A DNA stretch of 64,000 bases from Akkermansia sp. (lineage in GTDB: Bacteria > Verrucomicrobiota > Verrucomicrobiia > Verrucomicrobiales > Akkermansiaceae), in assembly GCA_017472085.1 (NCBI GenBank), contig JAFUQZ010000008.1, forward strand, positions 1 to 64,000, read 5' to 3'. A program made the translations under genes and the position numbers. Each line of letters opens with the position of its first letter. The first letter of the stretch is position 1. The notes beneath the pieces were generated by a model. It saw only the letters and a program-made list of their open reading frames with translations, was not told where the DNA came from and ran no database searches. This document shows positions 34,024 through 42,569 of this stretch, piece by piece.

Positions 34024-34653
34024 TCAGGACTCAAAATAGAATCGGCCCTTAATCACATACGTCTGAATCGGCTCCTGAGAATCATCCAGGTACACCGTAG
34101 TGGGCTCCATGGTGAACTCACCGATATCGCTGCCGGTGAACTTCATCTTGACCATCGTTTCCTCAACGGAGATGATGTAGGAATCGGCGTCAATGGAACC
34201 GGAAGAAGAAGAGGAAGAACTATCGCTATCACTATCTGAGTCATCCGAATCATTGGAGTTACTGGATGAGGAGGTGAACTCCATGTAGGCGCCGAAGAAG
34301 CCCTTGAACTCCACCTCTTCCGAAATCTCCATTTCATTGAGATGGAAAGTAAAATCGCAGGAATCCCAACCCTTATCGCCCTTGGAGGACTTCTCAATCA
34401 CAACCGTACCGTCAGACGATGCTCCCCCGCGGCTGCCGAACGAGAAGCTTGCACGGCAAACATTGCCGCTGATGCGATCACCCACACGGATGAACATAGC
34501 ACCAACGGAACTGTTAGGAGCCTGCAGACAGAGAGTACGGTTAGCAAGAACGCCGACATTCTGTTCAGAGTTACCTTCGCTGCCACCGCTGCATGATGTG
34601 AGGGTAAAACAACCGGCAATCAGAGCGCCTACGGAAAAGAGAGTCTTATTCAT
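34024..34653 (-). CDS. Lipoprotein with Ser/Asp-rich linker
   Basis: A 209-aa predicted lipoprotein. The signal MNKTLFSVGALIAGCFTLTSC gives a clean lipobox with Cys about 21. Two small beta domains (about 30-125 and 160-209) flank a repetitive linker NDSDDSDSDSDSSSSSSSG (about 133-151), which is likely flexible and calcium-attracting. No family recognised. A weak promoter (TTGTTT, 16 bp, TAAACT) lies about 40 nt upstream. The Ser/Asp codon run could vary in length by slippage. Confidence 0.8.
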   Translation of the reverse strand: MNKTLFSVGALIAGCFTLTSCSGGSEGNSEQNVGVLANRTLCLQAPNSSVGAMFIRVGDRISGNVCRASFSFGSRGGASSDGTVVIEKSSKGDKGWDSCDFTFHLNEMEISEEVEFKGFFGAYMEFTSSSSNSNDSDDSDSDSDSSSSSSSGSIDADSYIISVEETMVKMKFTGSDIGEFTMEPTTVYLDDSQEPIQTYVIKGRFYFES

Positions 34654-34755
34654 ATCGATGGAAAAATAAGGATGAGTACCTAGTAATCGGAAGTTTACCA
34701 CAAGCGATTGTGAAAACAAGGAAAAAGTGTGACGCCCCTGCTTTTTTTTTCATTT

Positions 34756-35832
34756 TCAGAGACGATGCCTGAAATCATCACCCACCCGGAGACTTCTGAC
34801 AAAGGCAACCAGAGTATCAATGCAGCTTTGAACATCCTGCGTATCAGCCGTTTCCACCGGACTGTGCATATAGCGCAGCGGCAGGGAGAAACAGGCCGAC
34901 GGCACACCCATGCGCGAACGGTAAACAGAATCCGTGTTGGTGCCTGTGGAGCGCCCCGCCGTTTCGCGCTGCAGAGGAATGCCGGCGGCATCCGTCACGA
35001 GCTCGATGCGAGCATTCACATTGGGATGACAGGCGGGACCGTAGCACAGGCAACCGCCCTTGCCGAGGCGGATATCACCGTAGCGTCCCTTATCCAGACC
35101 GGGGGAATCCGTGGCATGCGTCACATCCAGACAAATGGCCGCATCCGGTGCCAGATTGAAAGCCAGCATACCGGCCCCCACACAGCCGACTTCCTCCTGC
35201 ACCGTATTGGCGAAAATGACATTCCATTCGGGCACTATCCCCTGCTCTTTCAACTGCCGGGCCGTTTCGGCAAGAATATAGCCGCAAAGGCGGTCATCCA
35301 GAGCGCGGCAAACCAGACGGCGGCCGTCATTCAGCATCAGCGGGCCGTCACAATACACACCGGGCGTCCCCACGCGTATGCCCAGCGCTTCGACCTCCTC
35401 ACGGGAATCACAACCGAGGTCAACATACAAATCCCAGACCTTCGGGGCCTTATCCCCATCATCGCGGATGTGGATAGCGGTGTTGCCGGTGATACCGATA
35501 ACCTCACCGTCCGTTCCCAGGAAGCGAATACGCCGACCACGCCCGATAGCCGCATCCGTACCGCCAAGGCGCTCGACCCGCACGAAGCCGTTATCATCGA
35601 TGTACCGTACGGCGAAACCGATTTCATCGGCATGAGCATCTAGCATCAGAGTGGGGGCGTTCTCCCCTTTAGCGCGCAGTACAGCCCAGGTGGAGCCGTA
35701 AGCATCGCAATGCTGCTCATCCGTGTAGGGGGCAATGTATGCAGCCCAGATACGCTGGGCATCCATCTCGTACCCTGTCGGAGAGGGCGTATTGAGATAA
35801 TCAGTCAGGAAATCAGAAGATTGGTCGTCCAT
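34756..35832 (-). CDS. M42-family aminopeptidase
   Basis: A cytoplasmic dinuclear-metal aminopeptidase of 358 aa, start ATG 35832. Candidate metal ligands and catalytic residues follow the M42 order: MLDAHADEIGF (His, about 65), VCRALDDRLCGY (bridging Asp), TVQEEVGCVG (catalytic Glu pair), CLDVTHATD (Asp) and the late YMHSPVETA (His). M42 enzymes form dodecameric tetrahedral shells and trim peptides from large proteases. An in-frame extension upstream to 36168 runs through purD and is an artefact. Confidence 0.92.
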   Translation of the reverse strand: MDDQSSDFLTDYLNTPSPTGYEMDAQRIWAAYIAPYTDEQHCDAYGSTWAVLRAKGENAPTLMLDAHADEIGFAVRYIDDNGFVRVERLGGTDAAIGRGRRIRFLGTDGEVIGITGNTAIHIRDDGDKAPKVWDLYVDLGCDSREEVEALGIRVGTPGVYCDGPLMLNDGRRLVCRALDDRLCGYILAETARQLKEQGIVPEWNVIFANTVQEEVGCVGAGMLAFNLAPDAAICLDVTHATDSPGLDKGRYGDIRLGKGGCLCYGPACHPNVNARIELVTDAAGIPLQRETAGRSTGTNTDSVYRSRMGVPSACFSLPLRYMHSPVETADTQDVQSCIDTLVAFVRSLRVGDDFRHRL

Positions 35833-35859
35833 GGTGTCGTTTATGGCTTGAATGCGGGT

Positions 35860-35890
35860 AAAAAAAGCACCCCGCAGACGCGGGGTGCAC
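35860..35890 (-). terminator. purD terminator
   Basis: GCACCCCGC/GCGGGGTGC with an AGAC loop (35867-35888). On the minus strand it is followed by a T7 run, 28 bp before the M42 gene start. Confidence 0.85.
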
Positions 35891-35900
35891 GAGAAAATGC

Positions 35901-37145
35901 TTACATGTTGCGGTATGCAATATCGCTGCGGCGCTGAGAACCGGCAAAATCCACCCTGGCGGCTTCTGCATGTGCGGCGGTACGGGCAGCCTCCAGCGTA
36001 TCTCCCTGTGCCACGATGGCCAGCACACGCCCGCCATTGGTCACCCAGCCCTCCGGGGTCTTTTTCGTACCGCAGTGGAACACGCGGGCCCCGCAGGCAT
36101 CCAACCCGGAAATGACATCCCCGGAATGGGAGGAGGCAGGATACCCAGCAGAGGCCAGGATGCAGCAAACGCTCCAGCCGTTATCAAAGGAAATCAGTTC
36201 GGGAGAGAACTCTCCCTTCGCGCCGGCCAGGCAGAAAGAAGCCAAATCACCGCGCAGTAGCGGCATCACCGCCTCGCACTCGGGGTCTCCGAAGCGGCAG
36301 TTGTACTCGATGACTTTGGGGCCGTCCGGCGTCAGCATCAGTCCGAAATACAGGAATCCGCGATACGGCAGTCCATCTGCCTGCAACCCGCGCACCGTCG
36401 GCGCCACAATCGTCTCCTCAATGGTCTGCAGAAGCTCCGGCGAGGCCAGCCGGCGGGAAGCCACCGCTCCCATGCCGCCGGTATTGGGTCCCTCATCGCC
36501 GTCCATCAGGCGCTTGTAATCACGCGCCGGGCAGAGAATCAGGTACTTGTCATCACAGATGGCGCCAAAGATGGAAATCTCCGGGCCGGTGAGGAACTCC
36601 TCCACCAGCAGGCGACCTTCGCCAAAGCGCTTTTCGATGAACACCTCGCGCAGGAACTCCTCCGCCGAAGCGGCATCCGGACAGACAGCCACGCCCTTAC
36701 CGGCAGCCAGGCCATCGAACTTCAGCACCGTGGGATATTTCCCGCCGATGGCGGCAATCGCTTCATCATATCCGGCAACAGCCGCCGCCCCGCCCGTGGG
36801 AATACCGTGACGCAGCAGGAAATTCTTGGCAAATTCCTTGGATGCCTCCAGCTGGGCACTCTCCTTGGGCGGGCCCCAGCAGGGAATCCCCAGAGCCGCG
36901 CAGCGGTTTGCCAGCCCTTCGCCCTTGACCAGATAACTTTCCTCACCTGCAACACAGAGATCCACCTGCTGCTCCACCATCCACTGCATCAGACCATCAA
37001 AATCCGCCGCATCGATACGCGTGGCGGTCTCGCAAATGGCATCGCTGCCCGGGAACGAGAAAATCTGCGGCTTGCAGGGGCTTGCAGCCAGCGTCTCCAC
37101 GAGCGCCTGCTCGCGCCCACCTTTTCCGATAACGGCTATTTTCAT
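35901..37145 (-). CDS. purD: Phosphoribosylamine-glycine ligase
   Basis: Second step of de novo purine synthesis, forming GAR from phosphoribosylamine, glycine and ATP. The 414-aa ATP-grasp enzyme has the N-terminal MKIAVIGKGGREQAL, the central ATP-grasp segment KFDGLAAGKGVAVC, LVEEFLTGPEISIF, and the metal-binding EYNCRFGDPECEAVMP (about 283-298). The N-terminal segment reads GKGGREQAL rather than the usual GxGGREHAL, a His to Gln change. Its own promoter lies right before the start. Confidence 0.95.
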   Translation of the reverse strand: MKIAVIGKGGREQALVETLAASPCKPQIFSFPGSDAICETATRIDAADFDGLMQWMVEQQVDLCVAGEESYLVKGEGLANRCAALGIPCWGPPKESAQLEASKEFAKNFLLRHGIPTGGAAAVAGYDEAIAAIGGKYPTVLKFDGLAAGKGVAVCPDAASAEEFLREVFIEKRFGEGRLLVEEFLTGPEISIFGAICDDKYLILCPARDYKRLMDGDEGPNTGGMGAVASRRLASPELLQTIEETIVAPTVRGLQADGLPYRGFLYFGLMLTPDGPKVIEYNCRFGDPECEAVMPLLRGDLASFCLAGAKGEFSPELISFDNGWSVCCILASAGYPASSHSGDVISGLDACGARVFHCGTKKTPEGWVTNGGRVLAIVAQGDTLEAARTAAHAEAARVDFAGSQRRSDIAYRNM

Positions 37146-37154
37146 GCTGCCGCT

Positions 37155-37184
37155 ATTCTACACCAGGCACACACATTCTGGCAA
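37155..37184 (-). promoter_or_regulatory. purD promoter, near-leaderless
   Basis: TTGCCA (complement at 37179-37184), 18-bp spacer, TAGAAT (37155-37160), 9 nt before ATG 37145. Confidence 0.6.
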
Positions 37185-37196
37185 GCCCTAAATGGC

Positions 37197-37226
37197 AAAA
37201 GCGCCGTCTTAACGACGACGCCTTTT
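37197..37226 (-). terminator. Terminator-like hairpin holding the L,D-transpeptidase stop codon
   Basis: On the minus strand AAAAGGCGTC...GACGGCGCTTTT forms a hairpin with one bulge; the TAA stop of the L,D-transpeptidase gene lies in the loop. The 3' side ends in CTTTTG, giving only a short T run. Confidence 0.5.
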
Positions 37227-37991
37227 GCGGATTACCAGGCGGCGGGAGCTCTTCCTGCCCTTGCCGTAACGCTTGTTGCGGGCCAGCCACGACCGGCGGC
37301 TGTATCGCTTTTTCGAACGATGATAAGAACGATCCTTCGGCAAATGAGCCACCACGGCAGCCGGCACCTCAATGCTGCGCTTGCCGGCGTCCGCCCCGGC
37401 TTTCATGTAGGTAGCCTGCGTGCAACTTTCAATGGCTACCGGCATACCGCGATGCACACGCCGGTACAAATCCACTATGTCATCGCTCTTCATGCGAATG
37501 CAGCCATAGGAAGCCGGGCGACCGATATTGCGCTCTTCCGGCGTACCATGGATATAGATACGGCGGCCATGAGAATTCCGATTGAACGACTCCAACCCGG
37601 CCAGCTGAATCACGCGGGTCACAATGGGGTCGCGCCCGTAGGCATCCACTCCCACGACCTCGCCGGTCGGGTTGCATCCCTTGAACACCATCCCCTTGGG
37701 CTGTCCCTCACCTTTTTTATCCGAAACCGCGTGAATACCCAGCGGTGTACGGCGGCTGCCATAAGTAGCCCCGATTCCGAACTTGGACGAACTGATGGGA
37801 TAATCCTTCACCTTGCGCCCCTTGCTGAATACGGTCAACTTCTGGTCACAGAGAGTAATGGCCACGCCGTCACGCACCACAGCACGAGGCGGGATATCCC
37901 GGCCGTAGCGGCCGGATTGGCAGGAAGCCAGCAGCGAACAGGCAGCCAGAGCCACACCGGCCAGTGTCCGCAATGTAAAACGAATCGGCAT
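37209..37991 (-). CDS. L,D-transpeptidase (YkuD domain) lipoprotein
   Basis: A 260-aa envelope enzyme that makes 3-3 peptidoglycan cross-links or attaches proteins. The signal MPIRFTLRTLAGVALAACSLLASC ends in a lipobox. The YkuD signature is complete: IYIHGTPEERNIG (His) and SYGCIRMKSDD with the nucleophilic Cys (about 176). After residue about 200 the chain is an unusual Arg/Lys-rich tail (RSKKRYSRRSWLARNKRYG...) ending in four arginines, which may bind anionic cell-wall polymers or DNA. It lies upstream of purD and behind the CslA/C-like gene. Confidence 0.9.
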   Translation of the reverse strand: MPIRFTLRTLAGVALAACSLLASCQSGRYGRDIPPRAVVRDGVAITLCDQKLTVFSKGRKVKDYPISSSKFGIGATYGSRRTPLGIHAVSDKKGEGQPKGMVFKGCNPTGEVVGVDAYGRDPIVTRVIQLAGLESFNRNSHGRRIYIHGTPEERNIGRPASYGCIRMKSDDIVDLYRRVHRGMPVAIESCTQATYMKAGADAGKRSIEVPAAVVAHLPKDRSYHRSKKRYSRRSWLARNKRYGKGRKSSRRLVIRKRRRR

Positions 37992-38035
37992 AGAGTGATA
38001 CGAAAAAAAGTGATACGTTGAGTGATTTCTCTCCC

Positions 38036-39568
38036 TTACGCTGCCCTCGCTGCCCGGCGGCGTTGAATAACACCGTCAATCAGGCGTCCCAGCGAGCAGA
38101 ACCCGGTGTAGAAGAAGCCCAGGAATGGGGCGGTCAGCACAAAGCCAAGGTAGTTCCCCCCCATCAGGTTCTTCACCTCAATCCAGGCGAAAAAGCATCC
38201 GAACATCAGTTCCAGCACGGGAACCAGCACGGACTTGAGCGCCTTGTACCCCGCTGCGCGTTTCTCTATGGAAAGCGCGCCCTGGTTCGATTCGCCGAAC
38301 TTCGGGGTACGAACAAACTCGCTCTTCTGACCGAACACAGCCTCCAGAACAGCCTTGGCATTATTCACCGCCATACCGATACCCAGAGCCAGCAGCGGCA
38401 GAAGCAGAGGGAACACCATCCACCAGCGGCGCGGCTTCACAATAGCCTCTGCCAGCACATAGAACGCACAAACGGATATCGTTGCCAGGAAGAACAGCGA
38501 AAAAGTCAGCACCAGCATCTGGGGAGAATCCCAGGACCATTCCCCGGACGGAGCAATGGTACCGGCACCGATGGGCAGCACCAGGAAACAGAGCAGCACC
38601 AGCACCAGGTAGGAATAGTTACAAGTCAGGTGGGTCGTGGCCTCCAGTTTAGCTTTGAGCGGAGCCGCAGAACGCCAGATATCAAAGAACATCTTCTGAC
38701 AGACCTGAATGCAGCCCTTGGTCCAGCGATGCTGCTGCGCCTTGAAGCCGTCCATATCCTCCGGCAGCTCGGCGGGAGTCACATAATCATTCAGGTACAC
38801 GAAGCGCCAGCCTTTCATCTGCGCGCGGTAGGAAAGATCCATATCCTCGGTGATGGTATCATGCTCCCAGCCACCGGCATCATAAATCGCGCTCTTGCGC
38901 CACACCCCGGCCGTACCGTTGAAGGTGAAGAAACGCCCGGAGCGGTTGCGGCAAGTCTGTTCCAGCGCAAAGTGACCGTCCAGGAACACACTCTGCAGGC
39001 GCGTCAGCAGGTTATGGTTGCGGTTGATATGTCCCCAGCGGGTCTGGACCAGCGCAATCTGCGGGTCTGTGAAGTAGGGCATGGTCACCTTCAGAATATC
39101 CGGCTCAGGACGGAAGTCTGCATCAAGAATCAGCAGGAACTCACCCTTTGCCACCTCATCCGCAGCCTCCAGAGCACCCGCTTTGTATCCGGTGCGATCC
39201 GTACGGTGCAGGCAGACAATGTCGAATCCCTGCGCCTTGTAGTACTCCACCTGTTGCTGACAGAGTTCATAGGTATCGTCCGTAGAGTCGTCCAATATCT
39301 GAATCTCCAGCTTATCCTTGGGGTAATCAATGGCCGTCACCTTGCGAAGCAGGCCTTCCACCACAAACTTCTCATTGAACATGGGCAGCTGAATCGTCAC
39401 CGGCGGCAGCTCATCCCACTGTCCGGCTGGTTTCGGCACATCCTTACGGTGCCGGAAGTACAGCATCACCATCAGCAGACGGTGAAATCCATAACCGGCA
39501 AGTGCCATCCAGACAAAAAAGTACGCAACGAGCCAACAGAGGGTAAACCAGTATTGAAAATTTTCCAT
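38036..39568 (-). CDS. Processive-type GT2 glycosyltransferase, cellulose synthase-like (CslA/C-like)
   Basis: A 510-aa inner-membrane glycan synthase. TM1 is at about 8-35. The GT2 core then has LPMFNEKFVVEGLL, QILDDSTDDT (first Asp pair), LILDADFRP (D-x-D), ITEDMDLSYRAQMKGW (catalytic TED) and QQHRWTKGC (the Q-x-x-R-W site of processive synthases). Four to five further helices follow (about 315-480). The motif set is that of plant CslA/CslC glucan or mannan synthases and their bacterial relatives. No BcsB-like partner or PilZ domain is seen. The product is unknown. The neighbouring L,D-transpeptidase supports a cell-envelope role. Confidence 0.9.
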   Translation of the reverse strand: MENFQYWFTLCWLVAYFFVWMALAGYGFHRLLMVMLYFRHRKDVPKPAGQWDELPPVTIQLPMFNEKFVVEGLLRKVTAIDYPKDKLEIQILDDSTDDTYELCQQQVEYYKAQGFDIVCLHRTDRTGYKAGALEAADEVAKGEFLLILDADFRPEPDILKVTMPYFTDPQIALVQTRWGHINRNHNLLTRLQSVFLDGHFALEQTCRNRSGRFFTFNGTAGVWRKSAIYDAGGWEHDTITEDMDLSYRAQMKGWRFVYLNDYVTPAELPEDMDGFKAQQHRWTKGCIQVCQKMFFDIWRSAAPLKAKLEATTHLTCNYSYLVLVLLCFLVLPIGAGTIAPSGEWSWDSPQMLVLTFSLFFLATISVCAFYVLAEAIVKPRRWWMVFPLLLPLLALGIGMAVNNAKAVLEAVFGQKSEFVRTPKFGESNQGALSIEKRAAGYKALKSVLVPVLELMFGCFFAWIEVKNLMGGNYLGFVLTAPFLGFFYTGFCSLGRLIDGVIQRRRAARAA

Positions 39569-39654
39569 ATTTCCGTGGGGTGATGTGAGTAGCGGACAAA
39601 AGAAACAGCGCCCTTTCTCCGCCTATTTTTTCACGTCAGCAACGCGCTTGCTGC

Positions 39655-39682
39655 TTGACGCGCGCAAATAGTAATGTAAACT
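39655..39682 (+). promoter_or_regulatory. Promoter of the 39731 operon
   Basis: TTGACG 39655-39660, 16-bp spacer, TAAACT 39677-39682. The leader to ATG 39731 would be about 40 nt. Confidence 0.55.
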
Positions 39683-39730
39683 GTTTGCGGAGTCAAGTCT
39701 AAATTATCTCGCACCACCCACTTCATCACC

Positions 39731-40663
39731 ATGAAAATGAACCGTCTTCTTTTTTCTGCAGCTTTCATCTGCGCGATGTCTGTCTGTGCACAGGAAGTTC
39801 CTGAACCCGAAGAGACAGATGTTGTCGCTGCTGATGTCATGGAAGGTGGTGCTCCCGATGATATCTTTGCCTGCGAGGAAGAACGCCGGGTCGGCGAGGT
39901 TCCGGCAATGTTCCGGGACGATTCCATGCTGGATGAATCCCACTCCAACCAGGAGCTGGGCATCAATGTCTACACGGCTCCGTCCATCAGCAAAATTTTT
40001 GCCCAGCTGGATGATTTACCCGCCATACCGGAGCCCTATGTTCTGCGCAAGCGTCCGGAAAAGCTGCCGATTGATGCCGGGTCTCTGGCGCTGGAGATGG
40101 GGTATCTGCTGGCGGATGGCTTCATCGCCGTGCGCAGCGGCCACATGAACGACATCAAACCCATCGCGCTGGATCTGACCCGCTACGGCAAGGCCATGGG
40201 TGTGGGGGACAAGATGAATGTCCACTCCGCCGCCCTGCTGGAACACGCGGAAAAAGGCCAGCTGGAGGAATTCAAGCGCATCCTGGCATCCACCCAGAGC
40301 GATGTCAACGAAGAGCTCACCGCCCTGCGCGACCCGGATTTATCCCACCTGCTGGCACTCGGAGGGTGGGTGCGCGCGCTGGATGCCGCCGCCGCCGCCA
40401 TTGAATCCAGGTTTGACACCCGCCGGGCTGCCGCCATTTTCTACCCGGAGGCTCCGGAATACTTCAACGAAATCCTGCAGGGGCTGGCGCCGCGCACAGC
40501 TCGCAAACTGAAGCTCGACGAGATGCGGCTCCTGCTCGAACAGCTCACCGGGCTGATGACCCTTGCTCCGGGCGAAGCCCCCACACCGGAAAAGGTCCGC
40601 GCCATCCACCAGACCGTTTTACGCATCTCCACCCTGGCCGTGGGAGAAGGCTATGAGCACTAA
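39731..40663 (+). CDS. Secreted hypothetical protein
   Basis: A 310-aa protein with a clear signal peptide (MKMNRLLFSAAFICAMSVCA, cleavage before QEV). The mature part starts acidic (EPEETDVVAADVMEGG) and continues as an all-helical domain from about 110 to 305 (LALEMGYLLADGFIAV, HSAALLEHAEKGQLEEFKRI). It is not recognised. Its stop overlaps the ApaG-like gene (ATG 40653), so the two are translationally coupled, although one is exported and the other looks cytoplasmic. Confidence 0.78.
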   Translation: MKMNRLLFSAAFICAMSVCAQEVPEPEETDVVAADVMEGGAPDDIFACEEERRVGEVPAMFRDDSMLDESHSNQELGINVYTAPSISKIFAQLDDLPAIPEPYVLRKRPEKLPIDAGSLALEMGYLLADGFIAVRSGHMNDIKPIALDLTRYGKAMGVGDKMNVHSAALLEHAEKGQLEEFKRILASTQSDVNEELTALRDPDLSHLLALGGWVRALDAAAAAIESRFDTRRAAAIFYPEAPEYFNEILQGLAPRTARKLKLDEMRLLLEQLTGLMTLAPGEAPTPEKVRAIHQTVLRISTLAVGEGYEH

Positions 40664-41048
40664 CTCCCGCACCTTGCCGGTTCGGGATTGTCTGGACATG
40701 GGCATTGCCGTTTCGGGTATCCGCATCGCGCGGAATCCGCGCCCGGTATATCAGCTCATCTTCCGGCTCCGCATGAACAACAAAGGAAACCGCAGCGTAC
40801 GCCTCCTGGGGCGGAAATGGATACTGCGTGAGCGTGGCGGCAGGACTCGCATCATCGAGGCAGCCAACGTGTTCAACCAGCAACCGGTACTGACTCCCGG
40901 TGCCGTGTTTTCCTGCGGCGGATGCCAGGAATTCGATACCCCCCCGTTCGCTGCGGAGGTATGCTTCTTTGGCACGGATTCCCGCAATCAGGCCTTTATC
41001 ACCCCGCCTCTGGCATTTCCCCGCCGCTGTTTCACCCTTCCCTGGTGA
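40653..41048 (+). CDS. ApaG-like (DUF525) protein
   Basis: A 131-aa protein with the ApaG immunoglobulin-like fold pattern: YQLIFRLRMNNKGNRSVRLL, GRKWILRERGG and the LTPGAVFSCGG turn, corresponding to the R-x-W-x-I-x-D and L-x-PG-x-x-F-x-Y-x-SG elements. The family's exact function is unsettled; ApaG has been linked to metal and nucleotide handling, and F-box proteins carry the same domain for partner binding. The start overlaps the previous gene's last codons, and rpe follows 32 bp later. Confidence 0.75.
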   Translation: MSTNSRTLPVRDCLDMGIAVSGIRIARNPRPVYQLIFRLRMNNKGNRSVRLLGRKWILRERGGRTRIIEAANVFNQQPVLTPGAVFSCGGCQEFDTPPFAAEVCFFGTDSRNQAFITPPLAFPRRCFTLPW

Positions 41049-41080
41049 CCCCAATCATCTCAACCCGACACAACACACAC

Positions 41081-41731
41081 ATGTTAATCGCCCCCTCCAT
41101 GCTCGCCTGTGATTTTCGTCACATCGGACCGGAAGCAGTGCGCGCCCTCAACGCCGGCGCCGACTGGCTGCACCTCGATGTGATGGATGGTTCCTTTGTG
41201 GACAACATATCCTTCGGCCCGGACATCTGTGCCGCCATTCGCAACAGCGTCCCGGCAGATGCCTATCTGGATGCGCACCTCATGATTGATGCGCCGGATC
41301 ACTACCTGCCACGCTTCCTCAAAGCCGGTATGAACATGATTACCATCCATGTGGAGCGTGAAGGCGCGGTCGATTTGCACGCCACCCTGGCCGCCATTCG
41401 CGCAGGCGGGGCACAGGCCGGCCTCGCCGTCAATCCCGCCACCCCCGTGGAAAAGGTGCTGCCCTACCTGGCAGAGCTGGATATGGTGCTGGTCATGAGT
41501 GTGGTGCCCGGCTTCGGAGGCCAGAGCTTCATGGGTGAGGTACTGGACAAAGTGCGCACGCTGGATGAGCAGAGGAAGAAGCACGGACTCAACTTCATCA
41601 TCCAGATGGACGGCGGTATCGGCGCCGCACAGGCTCCGCTCTGCAAGGAAGCCGGCGCGGACTGTCTGGTGGCCGGTTCCTCCACCTTCCGTGCGCCGGA
41701 TATGGCGGCCGCCATTGCTTCCATGAAATAA
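41081..41731 (+). CDS. rpe: Ribulose-phosphate 3-epimerase
   Basis: Interconverts ribulose 5-phosphate and xylulose 5-phosphate in the pentose phosphate pathway. The 216-aa TIM barrel starts MLIAPSMLACDF and has LHLDVMDGSFVDNISFGP (metal His/Asp), LDAHLMI, SVVPGFGGQSF, and IQMDGGIG followed by the phosphate-binding VAGSSTF. The true start is ATG 41081; longer in-frame extensions overlap the ApaG-like gene. Confidence 0.95.
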   Translation: MLIAPSMLACDFRHIGPEAVRALNAGADWLHLDVMDGSFVDNISFGPDICAAIRNSVPADAYLDAHLMIDAPDHYLPRFLKAGMNMITIHVEREGAVDLHATLAAIRAGGAQAGLAVNPATPVEKVLPYLAELDMVLVMSVVPGFGGQSFMGEVLDKVRTLDEQRKKHGLNFIIQMDGGIGAAQAPLCKEAGADCLVAGSSTFRAPDMAAAIASMK

Positions 41732-41751
41732 TCTGCTGACTCATTTTCCCC

Positions 41752-42492
41752 ATGGACAATGGCACCAAAAGCCTGCTGAACGTGCTGCTGAGCGTCCTGG
41801 CACCCGTACTCATTCTGGACCACTGTTCCACCTCCGGCCCCGGGTTGCTGGAGCTGGGCACCACCCGGGCCATGATTGTGGCGCTCTCCCTGCCGCTGGG
41901 TTGCGGCGTGTGGATGTTTCTGGAAAAACGCAGAATTGACCCCATCACGCTCTTCGGGCTCATGGGCACCATTCTCACCGGCGTAGTCACCATCTACGCC
42001 AACACGGGAGACGGCGCCGCCATCCGCCCGGACACCCCCTGGTGGTATGCCGCCAAGGAAGCGCTCATCGCCGCTCTGCTGGGCGGCGCCATGCTGGTCA
42101 CCGCCCGCCGCCGCGATTCCATGCTGCGGCTGTTCATTTACTCCGACAGCCTGTTTGACATCCCCCGCATCGAAAAGACCATACAGGCAACCGAGCAGAC
42201 CGCGGCCTACCATCGTCTGCTGTGGAAAGCCAGCTCGTTCACGGCCTCCACGCTCTTCTTTTCTGCCATTGCCAATTTCTGTCTGGCGCTGTACTTCCTG
42301 CTGCCGGTACTGAATCAACCGGCAGAAAAGCAGGTTCTGGAGTACAACTACGCCGTGAGCAGCATGACCTGGTGGGGCTACCTCGTCATCGGTGTGCCGC
42401 TCATGATTACCCTCATTCTGGTGATGCGTTACCTGCTGCGCAGCCTCGGTGAGCTCACCGGGTTGGATCGAGACTCCCTCATGGTGCGCTGA
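41752..42492 (+). CDS. VC0807-family integral membrane protein
   Basis: A 246-aa protein with about five to six membrane helices (about 9-25, 40-57, 62-83, 98-115, 160-182, 205-230). The order LLNVLLSVLAPVLIL, then MIVALSLPLGCGVW followed by a basic KRRIDP loop, TLFGLMGTILTGVV, and KEALIAALLGGAML matches the VC0807 family as I recall it. Its biochemical role is unknown. It lies 20 bp after rpe and is followed by a strong bidirectional terminator. Confidence 0.8.
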   Translation: MDNGTKSLLNVLLSVLAPVLILDHCSTSGPGLLELGTTRAMIVALSLPLGCGVWMFLEKRRIDPITLFGLMGTILTGVVTIYANTGDGAAIRPDTPWWYAAKEALIAALLGGAMLVTARRRDSMLRLFIYSDSLFDIPRIEKTIQATEQTAAYHRLLWKASSFTASTLFFSAIANFCLALYFLLPVLNQPAEKQVLEYNYAVSSMTWWGYLVIGVPLMITLILVMRYLLRSLGELTGLDRDSLMVR

Positions 42493-42510
42493 CCATCGAC
42501 CGGAGAATTC

Positions 42511-42550
42511 AAAAAGGGGGCTGCTGTGTTGACGGCAGCCCCCTTTTTTG
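42511..42550. terminator. Bidirectional terminator
   Basis: Fourteen-bp stem AAAAAGGGGGCTGC/GCAGCCCCCTTTTT. It serves the rpe operon (+) and the protease gene (-). Confidence 0.9.
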
Positions 42551-42569
42551 ATACCGGATTGGTACTTAC

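Noticed and set aside
35833..36168. In-frame upstream extension of the M42 peptidase
   Set aside because: It runs through the purD terminator and coding region with Cys/Arg-rich content; the family start fits ATG 35832.
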